Assembly: GCA_015662385.1 (NCBI GenBank)
Contig: DQUH01000043.1
Coordinates: 1-15,160, forward strand
From: Methanobacteriota archaeon
GTDB taxonomy: Archaea; Iainarchaeota; Iainarchaeia; JAADDC01
Direction: 5' to 3'
DNA length: 15,160 bases
The notes under the pieces were generated by a model. That model saw nothing but the letters and a program-made list of their open reading frames with translations, was not told where the DNA came from and made no database searches. Position numbers and translations under genes: made by a program. This document shows, in pieces, positions 1 through 6,604 of the stretch; the stretch's first letter is position 1; each line of letters begins with the position of its first letter.

Positions 1-189
1 AACAAGGGTTTGCTGTCCGGCAGGGGGCCCACGGGCGTTGCTGCTGCAGCAGTGTACATTGCAGCACTCCTTAAAGGCGAACGTAGAACCCAAAAGGAAG
101 TTGCCGAGGTCGCCGGCGTTACCGAGGTCACCATCAGGAATAGGTACAGGGAACTGAAGAAAGAATTAAGCATCCCTGTAAACGCTTAA
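1..189 (+). CDS. tfb: Transcription initiation factor IIB (TFB), C-terminal fragment
   Basis: The 62 visible residues are the end of the second cyclin-like repeat of archaeal TFB. TFB bridges TBP on the TATA box and RNA polymerase and reads the B-recognition element. Two signatures are visible: [15 protein letters not shown], and the helix-turn-helix containing [21 protein letters not shown], which in the family contacts BRE DNA. The 5' part (zinc ribbon, B-finger, first repeat) lies outside the window. The stop codon overlaps that of the convergent gene by 4 bases. A T-rich tract just downstream probably ends transcription. Identification is secure from the conserved repeat. Whether this is the only TFB of the organism cannot be told. 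Confidence 0.95.
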   Translation, partial: NKGLLSGRGPTGVAAAAVYIAALLKGERRTQKEVAEVAGVTEVTIRNRYRELKKELSIPVNA

Positions 190-536
190 GGCGTAATTTC
201 TTCTATTTTCATCGTCTTTTCTTTTTTGTTTTCACTGTCGTTGGGGTTAACGAAAGCAATGAGGTATGCATCGTCCCCTATTTTCTTTATAATCATGTTG
301 CCCTCAAAGTCATCCAACGTAGCAACTACCGCGTTTAGGCCTGCAGGCATCCCTTTTGTGAACATTCGAGCGTAGTCCAGGACCGTTTTTGCCGTTTCAA
401 TGTTCACGCTGCCGTTAGTAGGCGCCAGCACTTCCGTGCCGCAGAGGACGTATACGTAATCGGTACCCAACTCCTTTCGCACTCGGGAAATGTACTTATA
501 TACGTCCTCCCCCGGTTGTATCTCAGGCACTTCCAT
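186..536 (-). CDS. Unknown 116-aa protein, possibly roadblock/LC7-like fold
   Basis: I do not recognise this family with certainty. The protein has a charged N-terminal helix (residues 1-24), then a pattern that reads as strand-strand-helix-strand-strand-strand (about 27-98), and ends in a Lys/Glu-rich tail. The alternation around [20 protein letters not shown] and [10 protein letters not shown] resembles roadblock/LC7 domains, which in archaea often sit near small GTPases, but the match is by eye and weak. There is no signal peptide or membrane segment. The ATG at 536 is supported by a TATA box centred 25 bp upstream, so the mRNA is probably leaderless. The gene is convergent with tfb, with a 4-base overlap, and lies downstream of tRNA-Pro on the same strand but has its own promoter. 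Confidence 0.7.
   Translation of the reverse strand: MEVPEIQPGEDVYKYISRVRKELGTDYVYVLCGTEVLAPTNGSVNIETAKTVLDYARMFTKGMPAGLNAVVATLDDFEGNMIIKKIGDDAYLIAFVNPNDSENKKEKTMKIEEITP
216..232 (+). terminator. Probable U-tract terminator of tfb
   Basis: Starting 27 bases after the tfb stop, the plus strand reads CTTTTCTTTTTTGTTTT, preceded by further T-rich DNA from 197. Oligo-U tracts are the usual intrinsic termination signal in archaea. The tract lies inside the last codons of the convergent gene, where its complement encodes the lysine/glutamate-rich tail. It could be only a by-product of that lysine-rich coding. Confidence 0.45.
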
Positions 537-557
537 CGATAATATCTGCTAACTCAG

Positions 558-564
558 TATTTAA
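558..564 (-). promoter_or_regulatory. TATA box for the 116-aa gene
   Basis: On the minus strand this reads TTAAATA. Its centre is 25 bp ahead of the ATG at 536, so transcription should start at or next to the start codon (leaderless mRNA). It lies in the 57-bp gap after tRNA-Pro. Confidence 0.65.
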
Positions 565-593
565 GATTTACGCCGCCTGTAAACAGAACCAAG

Positions 594-669
<76 letters not shown>

Positions 670-690
670 CCCTGATCCATAAAGCGACGT

Positions 691-701
691 TTTCTTAAAA
701 C
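691..701 (-). promoter_or_regulatory. TATA-like box for tRNA-Pro
   Basis: The minus strand reads GTTTTAAGAAA, an AT-rich element centred about 27 bp before the mature tRNA 5' end, as expected for an archaeal TBP site. It lies in the 53-bp gap after the GNAT gene, so the tRNA probably has its own promoter. Confidence 0.5.
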
Positions 702-722
702 GGTTTGTGTGGTCCTTTCCTG

Positions 723-1169
723 CTACAGCTCTTTCTCCCACTTCAATATGCCGTTGCATTCTTTGACCACGCTAAAACCGAACTTTCTGTAAATCCTGTT
801 GGCTGCGCTGTTGCCGTTTTTCGAATATATTACCGCCTTTTTAAACCCAACAGCTTTCAAAAAGCGGAGTGCGAATTTCAAAAGTTCCGTGCCAATCCCT
901 TTACCCCGTAGCTCTGGCCGGACCGCGAACCCTGCGATTAGTGCCGTATCGCCCCTTTCCGGTTCCATATCTATAAATCCGGCAAACTTGCCGTCTACTT
1001 CCGCCACGAAAAAGTAGTGGTTTTCCATGCGCTCAAGGAAAAACGCGTCGGGGTGTTCAATGTAAGGAAACTCCCTGCTACCAAGGGCTATTACTTCCCA
1101 GCGGTCCTTCTCTTCAACGAGTCTTATCCGTAAAGGTAGTCCTGAATTTCCCTCTCCGATACCGCACAC
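723..1169 (-). CDS. GNAT-family N-acetyltransferase
   Basis: This 148-aa protein has the length of a single GNAT domain. Motif A, the acetyl-CoA pyrophosphate loop, is seen as VRPELRGKGIGTELL at about 83-97 (consensus R/Q-x-x-G-x-G/A). Motif B-like NGNSAANRIYRKFGF lies at 118-132. The family transfers an acetyl group from acetyl-CoA to an amine. The substrate here cannot be inferred; protein N-termini, amino acids and polyamines are all possible. The only in-frame start before the domain is GTG at 1169, which overlaps the PIN gene by 46 bases. The first dozen residues look unconserved, so the start is less sure than the domain. It is the last gene of the trmJ-like/PIN operon. Confidence 0.9.
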   Translation of the reverse strand: MCGIGEGNSGLPLRIRLVEEKDRWEVIALGSREFPYIEHPDAFFLERMENHYFFVAEVDGKFAGFIDMEPERGDTALIAGFAVRPELRGKGIGTELLKFALRFLKAVGFKKAVIYSKNGNSAANRIYRKFGFSVVKECNGILKWEKEL

Positions 1170-1765
1170 CCCGCATACTTTAACGCGTACAGCGCAGCAC
1201 GCAAATATTCTTCGTCTTTCCCAAGAATGCCCTCTTCATAAGCGTAGGCAACAATATCCGCTGAACGGAGCATCAACACATCCCCCGCGAGATCGTGTAG
1301 CTCTTCCACGGTATTTTTATCAAGGTGCACCCGGCACCCAACCCTTTTTTGCAGTATGTTTTTTAGTTCAAATGGGTCTTCGAGCAGCAGACGTATAGTT
1401 CTTTCATCTACCAGCATAACCCTGTCCGTTAGGGTAGCAAGGGCAACCGCTTCAGCCTCGCCCCTCTGAATGATGCGCAGCGGGCGGTGGTGCACAGTGT
1501 ATGCGTTGTTGGCCAGCTGTTGAACTCTTCTAGCAATATTTTCGCCTGTTCTCCCCAGTTCAGCTTCCCGAAGGATGCCTGCAGCGATGTACTCGTTTAT
1601 GCGTAGTGCGGATAGCTTGTACTGTTTCGTACTGCGGGGGAACCGCGACACCTCATTGACCACCCACGGTGGCAGGAATATCTCAAACGGCAGTTTCCGG
1701 AGCACCCACAACATGCAAGTATTTGAAAGGGATATCAACGGGCCGGCATCAGCGACTACCCGCAT
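1124..1765 (-). CDS. PIN-domain protein (putative ribonuclease)
   Basis: The N-terminus VVADAGPLISLSN has the first PIN acidic residue (D6). Further acidic residues lie at E38 (WVVNEVSRF), E103/E105 (QRGEAEAVALA) and D120/E121 (MLVDERTI), so a Mg-dependent RNase active site looks intact. At 213 aa it is longer than toxin-type VapC proteins (about 130-150 aa). The extra C-terminal part (about 140-213) is helical and ends in LKYAGCAVSEREIQDYL. The start ATG at 1765 has a strong Shine-Dalgarno site. It overlaps the upstream helical-protein gene by 17 bases, suggesting translational coupling. Two roles fit: RNA maturation, given the TrmJ-like leader of the operon, or the nuclease half of a two-gene toxin-antitoxin-like pair. 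The nuclease fold is well supported; the role is inference. Confidence 0.85.
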   Translation of the reverse strand: MRVVADAGPLISLSNTCMLWVLRKLPFEIFLPPWVVNEVSRFPRSTKQYKLSALRINEYIAAGILREAELGRTGENIARRVQQLANNAYTVHHRPLRIIQRGEAEAVALATLTDRVMLVDERTIRLLLEDPFELKNILQKRVGCRVHLDKNTVEELHDLAGDVLMLRSADIVAYAYEEGILGKDEEYLRAALYALKYAGCAVSEREIQDYLYG

Positions 1766-2270
1766 TTAAAAGCCTCCTCAAAGCACTAACCCTTTCCTTT
1801 ATGCCTGTTCTGGTCTGTTCCTCGTCGTGGACCCGCATCTTCCCGAGGTAGTCATAGAGATCATGCATGTCCGATCCGAAAAGCTTGGCGGCCAGCGACA
1901 CGGATATGCCCACGGAATAAGCAATTGCAGCCATCTTCGACCTTGCTTTGTCCACCACGTTCTTAACGAAATGGCCGTCCTCAGCGTCTATCTTCCTAAT
2001 AATCTGTTCGACGCGCTCTATCAAGTTGCCGTCTTTGCCTTTTTCTGCGTCCAGAAGCATGGAGACTATTGCTGCTTTGTACTCTTTCCAGTGGGGGGAT
2101 CTGCGGAAGTGGGTCTTTGTCAGCATTTTCGAAAGGGAGTAGGCTATAACCGAAAGCTGTGCAGACGCCTTGTCCTGTTCCACGGCCGCCTTTTTTGCCA
2201 GCTCCACCGCAATACTCCTCAAGGCCGAGTGATCTTCCACTTCAAAAGCTTTACGGATTTCCGCAATCAC
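1749..2270 (-). CDS. Unknown helical 173-aa protein paired with the PIN gene
   Basis: I do not recognise this protein. It looks almost wholly alpha-helical and charged, with no signal peptide or membrane span. A central segment (AIAYSVGISVSLAAKLFG) may be a hydrophobic core helix. The open frame extends upstream to 2432 inside the trmJ-like gene, but that extension is arginine-rich and out of character. The likely start is GTG at 2270, preceded by GAGGTG with 5 bases of spacing, giving a 20-base overlap with the upstream gene. It overlaps the PIN gene by 17 bases, so the two are probably made together. A regulatory partner or RNA-binding helper of the PIN nuclease is a reasonable guess; no motif proves it. 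Confidence 0.75.
   Translation of the reverse strand: MIAEIRKAFEVEDHSALRSIAVELAKKAAVEQDKASAQLSVIAYSLSKMLTKTHFRRSPHWKEYKAAIVSMLLDAEKGKDGNLIERVEQIIRKIDAEDGHFVKNVVDKARSKMAAIAYSVGISVSLAAKLFGSDMHDLYDYLGKMRVHDEEQTRTGIKERVSALRRLLNAGSR
1773..1779 (-). promoter_or_regulatory. Shine-Dalgarno site of the PIN gene
   Basis: GAGGAGG lies 7 bases before the ATG at 1765, inside the 3' end of the upstream coding region. It fixes the start of the PIN protein at MRVVADAG. Confidence 0.75.
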
Positions 2271-2967
2271 CAAGACACCTCTTCCGTACCTCTGAAAGGA
2301 CGCCCAATATAGCCCGCACCTCCTTATCCGTTTTTGCTCCCCGCCGCAAAACCGCCTGCCACGCGTTAAACGTTTCCCGGGGGTTTCTCCTTCCGACCCA
2401 ATCAATAAGTTCCTTGAAAAGCGTATCTGCAAGGTCTAAAGCCTCTGCCGTTGGCGGATCCCCTTCAAACTTTCCACCACTTACCTTTTGCACGTATAAC
2501 TCGTAGAGGATAACCGCAACGGAATGGGAAAGGTTCATCGCGGGGTACTTCGAACTCGTGGGGATCGTGATGGTGAAATCCGCAAGCTCCAGCTCGCTGT
2601 TGGTCAGACCACTGGGCTCGCGTCCGAAAAGTATTGCTACCCGCTCGTCGCTTTTCCAATAACTCTTAAACTGTTCTGCAAACTCCCTCGGAGTTATCGG
2701 GGTTCTCCTGACCGCTTTCAGGCACGGCTGCGCCGTTGTGGCAGCAACAACTGCACAGCCCCTCACTGCCGACTCAATGCTGTCTACAACCCTCGCTCTT
2801 TCAAGAACCTCTTTAGCGTTTACCGCCCAGACCATGGCCTCCTCGTCCAAGGGGGAGACAAGGGGGTCAACCAAGTAAAGTTCGTGCACATCAAAGTTTG
2901 ACATAAGCCGGGCAACGCTGCCGACGTTCCCCGCGTAGTGGGGCTGGACGAGGACCACCCGGAACAC
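2251..2967 (-). CDS. TrmJ/SpoU-family RNA 2'-O-methyltransferase
   Basis: This SPOUT methyltransferase carries all three TrmH-family motifs. Motif 1 is GNVGSVARLM (N14, R20), motif 2 is ILFGREPSGLTNSE (about 112-125), and motif 3 is SSKYPAMNLSHSVAVILYEL (about 138-157), which forms the trefoil knot that binds S-adenosylmethionine. The sequence is closest to TrmJ, which methylates the ribose of tRNA nucleotide 32; another tRNA or rRNA site is possible. The frame is open back to 3036, but a palindromic TATA box lies inside that extension. GTG at 2967 falls 26 bp downstream of the TATA centre and begins directly with FRVVLVQPHY, the family's first strand. I therefore place the start there (238 aa, leaderless). 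It heads the operon. Confidence 0.9.
   Translation of the reverse strand: MFRVVLVQPHYAGNVGSVARLMSNFDVHELYLVDPLVSPLDEEAMVWAVNAKEVLERARVVDSIESAVRGCAVVAATTAQPCLKAVRRTPITPREFAEQFKSYWKSDERVAILFGREPSGLTNSELELADFTITIPTSSKYPAMNLSHSVAVILYELYVQKVSGGKFEGDPPTAEALDLADTLFKELIDWVGRRNPRETFNAWQAVLRRGAKTDKEVRAILGVLSEVRKRCLGDCGNP
2276..2281 (-). promoter_or_regulatory. Shine-Dalgarno site deciding the 173-aa gene start
   Basis: GAGGTG sits 5 bases before GTG at 2270, inside the end of the trmJ-like gene. It supports this start over upstream in-frame codons that run deep into the preceding gene. A TTG two codons... earlier in frame would be too close to the site. Confidence 0.55.
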
Positions 2968-2988
2968 AAAGATAGAAATCGTGGAGGG

Positions 2989-2998
2989 TTTATATAAA
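2989..2998. promoter_or_regulatory. Palindromic TATA box shared by two divergent genes
   Basis: TTTATATAAA is its own reverse complement. Its centre (2993.5) lies exactly 26.5 bp from the first base of the trmJ-like GTG (2967) and of the surface-protein ATG (3020). No other TATA-like element is visible in the 52-bp gap. One TBP site probably drives leaderless transcription in both directions. Confidence 0.75.
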
Positions 2999-3019
2999 AC
3001 AGTACTGTAAATATTGGCG

Positions 3020-4210
3020 ATGCGGTGGCTCCTCATAGTTCTATTTATCCCTTTAGTATTTGCGGGGGAGCTCGATGAATTCCTTTCCGTTAACCCTGTA
3101 GTACCCGTAACCGTGCACTGCGGGCAGGCTTACCAAGTGTACGTTTACAGGGACAACGGTGCTGTGGACTACGCCCTGGTGTCCCGGGGCAGTGAACCTG
3201 TGTTTACGTACAGTGTTTACAAGAAAGTTCTGCAGGCGTACCTGTACAAAGAGCACCTGGCAAAATCTGCCGGGGATATCAGAATACTAACGCCGTCGGC
3301 CGCCCCTGCTTTTTCACAACTTCTTTCAAAGATGAAGGACGAAGAATACGAGCTGTCCGTTGCAAAAACGTACATTCAAAAATGCTTTCCAGAACTTACT
3401 GCCCAAGTGGACACCATGGATGCCCTGCGGGACGAAATTGTCCAGCGCCTACGCGGATTCGTGTCGGCATTATCTCAAGAAGCGGACCGCCTCGTTAAGT
3501 ACCTGAAGTCTAAATCGGTGAGCTGTGATTTTAACATAAATATGGGTATCTATGATGACCTCGAGACGGTAATCGATCTACTTCGCACGTACGAGTCGTA
3601 CTCTGCCCAGCTAAGGGCTTCAATCGCCGTTAAAGAGACTAACTGCGGTCCAGATTTCGTGCAGGCAGCAACATCAGCACTGAAACCGCCGTTTTCCGCA
3701 GACCAGTTGCAGTATTTTGCAACCTCTTCCGCCACGGAACGGGAACTGCTGTCATATATCCCGGGCGACCAGGAGATCCGCGCGCTCCTGCAAAAATCCC
3801 TGAAAATGTACTGGAAAACACTTTACGAGAAAAAGCTGGACGAACCTGTTGAAACGGCTTTCGGCAGGTCGTCGCTTCGGGATGCCATCCAGTACATCAT
3901 AACCTCAAACGTGCGGTGGAAAAAGCAAGATCTTGTAAATCTCCTCAGGGAGAGATATGATGAGGCCGTGAGCCTTGCCGTTGAAGGGCGGTACAGGGAA
4001 GCGTATGAAACGGCAGCAAACCTCCAAGAACTTGTTGAAGAAATATTCGCGGCAGGTGTTGAAGAAAAAAGGGGTTTCGAGGTGCCAGTGTGGGCGTACG
4101 GATTAGTTATAATAACAGCCGGTATTATTGTATGGAAATGGTTGGGGGGGCGTGGTGGAGATGGAGAAGAGCAAGACGATGATACTGCTTACGGTTATGA
4201 TTACGTTTAG
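3020..4210 (+). CDS. Secreted, C-terminally anchored surface protein (unknown family)
   Basis: The 396-aa protein begins with a signal peptide (MRWLLIVLFIPLVFAG, cleavage near 16). It has a largely helical exterior part and a single membrane span near 357-375 (VWAYGLVIITAGIIVWKWL). It ends in a short cytoplasmic tail rich in Gly, acidic residues and Tyr (about 376-396). Four cysteines in the exterior part (34, 122, 169, 209) could form two disulfides. I do not recognise a domain. ATG at 3020 is chosen over TTG at 3014 because it lies 26 bp from the shared TATA centre. The next gene overlaps its end and encodes another anchored exterior protein, so the two may form a cell-surface complex. Confidence 0.8.
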   Translation: MRWLLIVLFIPLVFAGELDEFLSVNPVVPVTVHCGQAYQVYVYRDNGAVDYALVSRGSEPVFTYSVYKKVLQAYLYKEHLAKSAGDIRILTPSAAPAFSQLLSKMKDEEYELSVAKTYIQKCFPELTAQVDTMDALRDEIVQRLRGFVSALSQEADRLVKYLKSKSVSCDFNINMGIYDDLETVIDLLRTYESYSAQLRASIAVKETNCGPDFVQAATSALKPPFSADQLQYFATSSATERELLSYIPGDQEIRALLQKSLKMYWKTLYEKKLDEPVETAFGRSSLRDAIQYIITSNVRWKKQDLVNLLRERYDEAVSLAVEGRYREAYETAANLQELVEEIFAAGVEEKRGFEVPVWAYGLVIITAGIIVWKWLGGRGGDGEEQDDDTAYGYDYV

Positions 4211-4919
4211 CACCGTACCAGGGGCATTAGCGGAGGTTCTCGTTTCAGCGGACTGTCCTGAAAGCGTATACGCGTATGAGCTCTTTACCTGTAAAGTAAC
4301 GCTCTACAACGATTCAAAAACCGATACAGTATTGGATCACGCAGTACATTTTAACAAGAAACGCGCGATACCAATATCCGCCGAAGAAAAAGGGGAGACA
4401 GCCATTCCAGCACTTACAAAAAAAACGGTGGAGGTCAACGCCTGGGCGAAGAGCATGGGGAGCGACGTTTTTGTGTTTGAGCACGGATACGGAAAGCTCG
4501 ACAGGCTCTATGGAAAAGTTATCGCCATCACGTCTGCGCCTTTGTACCTCGATCTGGACAGCATCAACGTAACGGCAGGTCAGAGGAACACCGTAAAGGC
4601 GGAAATCGTGGGCAAGGGTTATTTCGTCCAGCTAACCGTGGACTACCCCCCCAGTATGATCGGCACGTCCCGTGTCGATGTGGGGGACGTGGAAGGAGCC
4701 AAGCCCATAACCCTCGAGATCACTCCAGACCCTTACGCCATAGGTACCACAGATATCGATGTTTACATCAGTTTTTCAGATGAAAGGGGCAACCACACAC
4801 TCTTACAAAAAATCCCCGTCAGCGTCTCGCCGTCGTACCAGCTCATTGGGGCAGTCATTGTTTTCGCCGCGATCCTCCTCGCAGTTGCGTTCGCAATACA
4901 TAAACGTTCAAAGTCGTAG
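4161..4919 (+). CDS. Secreted, anchored protein with Ig/CARDB-like beta domains
   Basis: The 252-aa product has a signal peptide (about 1-24, ending PGALA). Two beta-rich stretches follow, resembling the Ig-like CARDB/S-layer-associated repeats of archaeal exported proteins. The first contains C32 and C44 (ADCPES...FTCKVTLYN); the second starts near SINVTAGQRNTV. One C-terminal membrane span lies at about 228-245, followed by a basic HKRSKS anchor. The frame is open to 4128, but ATG at 4161 begins the hydrophobic leader properly and follows a GGTGG element. GTG at 4152 or 4155 is possible. The gene overlaps the preceding gene by 50 bases and the convergent GTPase gene by 12. An exterior binding or structural role is likely; the ligand is unknown. 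Confidence 0.8.
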   Translation: MEKSKTMILLTVMITFSTVPGALAEVLVSADCPESVYAYELFTCKVTLYNDSKTDTVLDHAVHFNKKRAIPISAEEKGETAIPALTKKTVEVNAWAKSMGSDVFVFEHGYGKLDRLYGKVIAITSAPLYLDLDSINVTAGQRNTVKAEIVGKGYFVQLTVDYPPSMIGTSRVDVGDVEGAKPITLEITPDPYAIGTTDIDVYISFSDERGNHTLLQKIPVSVSPSYQLIGAVIVFAAILLAVAFAIHKRSKS

Positions 4920-6032
4920 CTCTACAACATCGCCGTCATGCAGCTCGTAATCCGGGCCCACTATCTGCCCCGGAAAGCGCGAAGAACCCCATACGCGCGC
5001 CTGCTTGGCCTCTTTCCCGTGTAAAACCCTCGCCGCCAAGTCTTTTACCTTGCTCCCCCTTTTCAGCACCACCGGCTCGGGAGATGGGGGCTCCCTCGGC
5101 GGTTTAGTGTACACCCGTATCAGCCCCAGCGCACGGAACAGTTCCTCTTTCACCGCTTCCACGTTACCGTTCCTGAACAGCAGTTTGTCCACGTTCGGTA
5201 TCGAAAGGAAGCGTTCTACGTGCTCCACATCGGCGTAATCTGCCTTGTTGCCAATTAAAACCGCTGGGAGAAAACGCGCAGACTCGTTCACAGCCAGTAT
5301 GAAGTCCTCCGGAGTTGTATGCTCGAGAAAGGTAACGGTAGCGCTGTGGATACCGTACATCTGCAGGATTTCTATGTATGTCTTCTTATCGCCCTCCATA
5401 AAAGTGTCGCCTATGAACTCGAAGCCCCCTGAATACTTTCGCTCGATGCGCACGTTGGGCGGTTTTTTGTTCAGGTAGATGTCCTCGGAGCGGAGGAACT
5501 CCACAAGCTCTCTGACCTGCCTGACCGGATCTTCCGTGAGGTCCACCACCAGTATCACCGCGTCGGCCGCGCGGAGGGTGGCAAGACCTATTCTCCCCAT
5601 TTTGGAGTCCTCGTATCCCTCAAAGTACGATGGGATCTCCACCAGTTGCACTTTGCCCCCTTTAGCGTCCATCATGCCCGGCGTGGGCTCAGTGGTTGCC
5701 AGAGGGTAATCGGTCGGCCTCACGGGGGCGTTGGTGAGCTTTGAAAGGAGGTACGTCTTCCCCGAGTTTGGCAGCCCGAAAAGCACCGCCTGGAACCCGT
5801 CTTTTGGTATCAGCTGGGTGCTGCCTCCTCCCCTGCGCTCCTTTTCCCTTTGGAGCTCCCTTTTCAGTTCCGCGAGGCGGCGGTAGATGAAGGCCCTCAG
5901 CTTCTCGGCGCCCTTGTGTTTTGGCATATGCTTTATCGCTTCCTGGAGTGCTGCCACCTTTTCCTTCACCGTTCTCGCCGAAGAGTACCTTTCCCAGGCC
6001 CTCTCAAACTCGGGGGAGGCGTTCACGGGCAT
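4908..6032 (-). CDS. DRG-like GTPase with TGS domain and unusual G3 motif
   Basis: The 374-aa protein follows the DRG layout of the OBG-HflX superfamily: a basic helical N-terminus (about 20-68, KHKGAEKLR...LKREL), a G domain, a DRG-type insert (KPPNVRIERKYSGG...YGIHSATV, about 190-235) and a C-terminal TGS domain (about 321-374). G1 is GLPNSGKT (86-93) and G4 is NKAD (262-265). G3, normally DLPG/DIPG, reads EIPS (132-135), so the Mg-site Asp and the switch II Gly are both replaced. DRG proteins act with ribosomes. This variant may bind GTP but hydrolyse it poorly. ATG at 6032 follows GGTG with 5 bases of spacing and overlaps the methyltransferase gene by 10 bases. It is the last gene of the PIN-KH ATPase operon. 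Confidence 0.88.
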   Translation of the reverse strand: MPVNASPEFERAWERYSSARTVKEKVAALQEAIKHMPKHKGAEKLRAFIYRRLAELKRELQREKERRGGGSTQLIPKDGFQAVLFGLPNSGKTYLLSKLTNAPVRPTDYPLATTEPTPGMMDAKGGKVQLVEIPSYFEGYEDSKMGRIGLATLRAADAVILVVDLTEDPVRQVRELVEFLRSEDIYLNKKPPNVRIERKYSGGFEFIGDTFMEGDKKTYIEILQMYGIHSATVTFLEHTTPEDFILAVNESARFLPAVLIGNKADYADVEHVERFLSIPNVDKLLFRNGNVEAVKEELFRALGLIRVYTKPPREPPSPEPVVLKRGSKVKDLAARVLHGKEAKQARVWGSSRFPGQIVGPDYELHDGDVVELRL

Positions 6033-6604
6033 GGCTTCACCGCCCCCAGTACGTAAAGCGTTTCAAAGAAGAACCTCCTTTGCGCCAGAACTTCCACGCG
6101 GTATCCTAGGCGTTCGAGGGTTTTAACAGTTCTTCCGTGCCCGCTGATAGACGACTGTACGATGAACACAGATCCGCCGGGGTTCAGGTAGCTGTCAAGA
6201 TCCCTTAAAAACCTGTCTGTGATTGCCCTGCCGTCCCTTCCACCGCTCCAGGCCGGATCGTAGTCGGGGTCGTCCGCAGTTCCGGGGAGATAAGGGGGGT
6301 TGAACGCTATTGCGTCGTAGCTACCGCTCACGTTCTCGAAAAGGTCCGACACGAAGGCGTTCAACGTTACACCGTTTTTCTCAGCGTTTAAAACAGTGCA
6401 CTCCACGGCCCTGGGGTTTATGTCCACCGCCGTAACGTCCCAACCCCCCAGCGCCGCGGTTATTGCTACTATACCGGAGCCACACCCTATTTCCAGGAAC
6501 CGCCCTCTGCCGGGCCCGGCGGAATTAACAGCGTCTGCCAGCATATAAGAGTCGTCGGAGGGCGGGTAAACGCCCGGGAGCACGTCTATTCTGATTGTTC
6601 TCAC
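6023..6604 (-). CDS. HemK2/Mtq2-like protein-glutamine methyltransferase
   Basis: This 193-aa class I SAM methyltransferase has the N-terminal VYPPSDDSYMLAD segment typical of HemK2/Mtq2 proteins. SAM motif I is LEIGCGSGI (37-45), the acidic ribose-binding residue is D61 (VDINPRAVE), and the catalytic NPPY lies at 102-105, the signature for methylating a glutamine or adenine amide/amine. The short length without PrmC's N-terminal helical domain fits the archaeal/eukaryotic type, whose known target is the GGQ glutamine of release factor aRF1/eRF1. The start is GTG at 6604, overlapping the ATPase stop as GTGA and preceded by GAGGTGG. The gene lies between an RNA-binding ATPase and a ribosome-type GTPase. 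Confidence 0.9.
   Translation of the reverse strand: MRTIRIDVLPGVYPPSDDSYMLADAVNSAGPGRGRFLEIGCGSGIVAITAALGGWDVTAVDINPRAVECTVLNAEKNGVTLNAFVSDLFENVSGSYDAIAFNPPYLPGTADDPDYDPAWSGGRDGRAITDRFLRDLDSYLNPGGSVFIVQSSISGHGRTVKTLERLGYRVEVLAQRRFFFETLYVLGAVKPCP

Noticed and set aside
2968..3036. N-terminal extension of the TrmJ-like protein
   Set aside because: It would translate through the palindromic TATA box; the GTG at 2967 fits the promoter and the family start.
3550..3556. ATGATGA (C-box-like) inside the first surface-protein gene
   Set aside because: No CTGA at a suitable distance and no flanking stem; it encodes codons of the protein. The same holds for ATGATGA near 3958.
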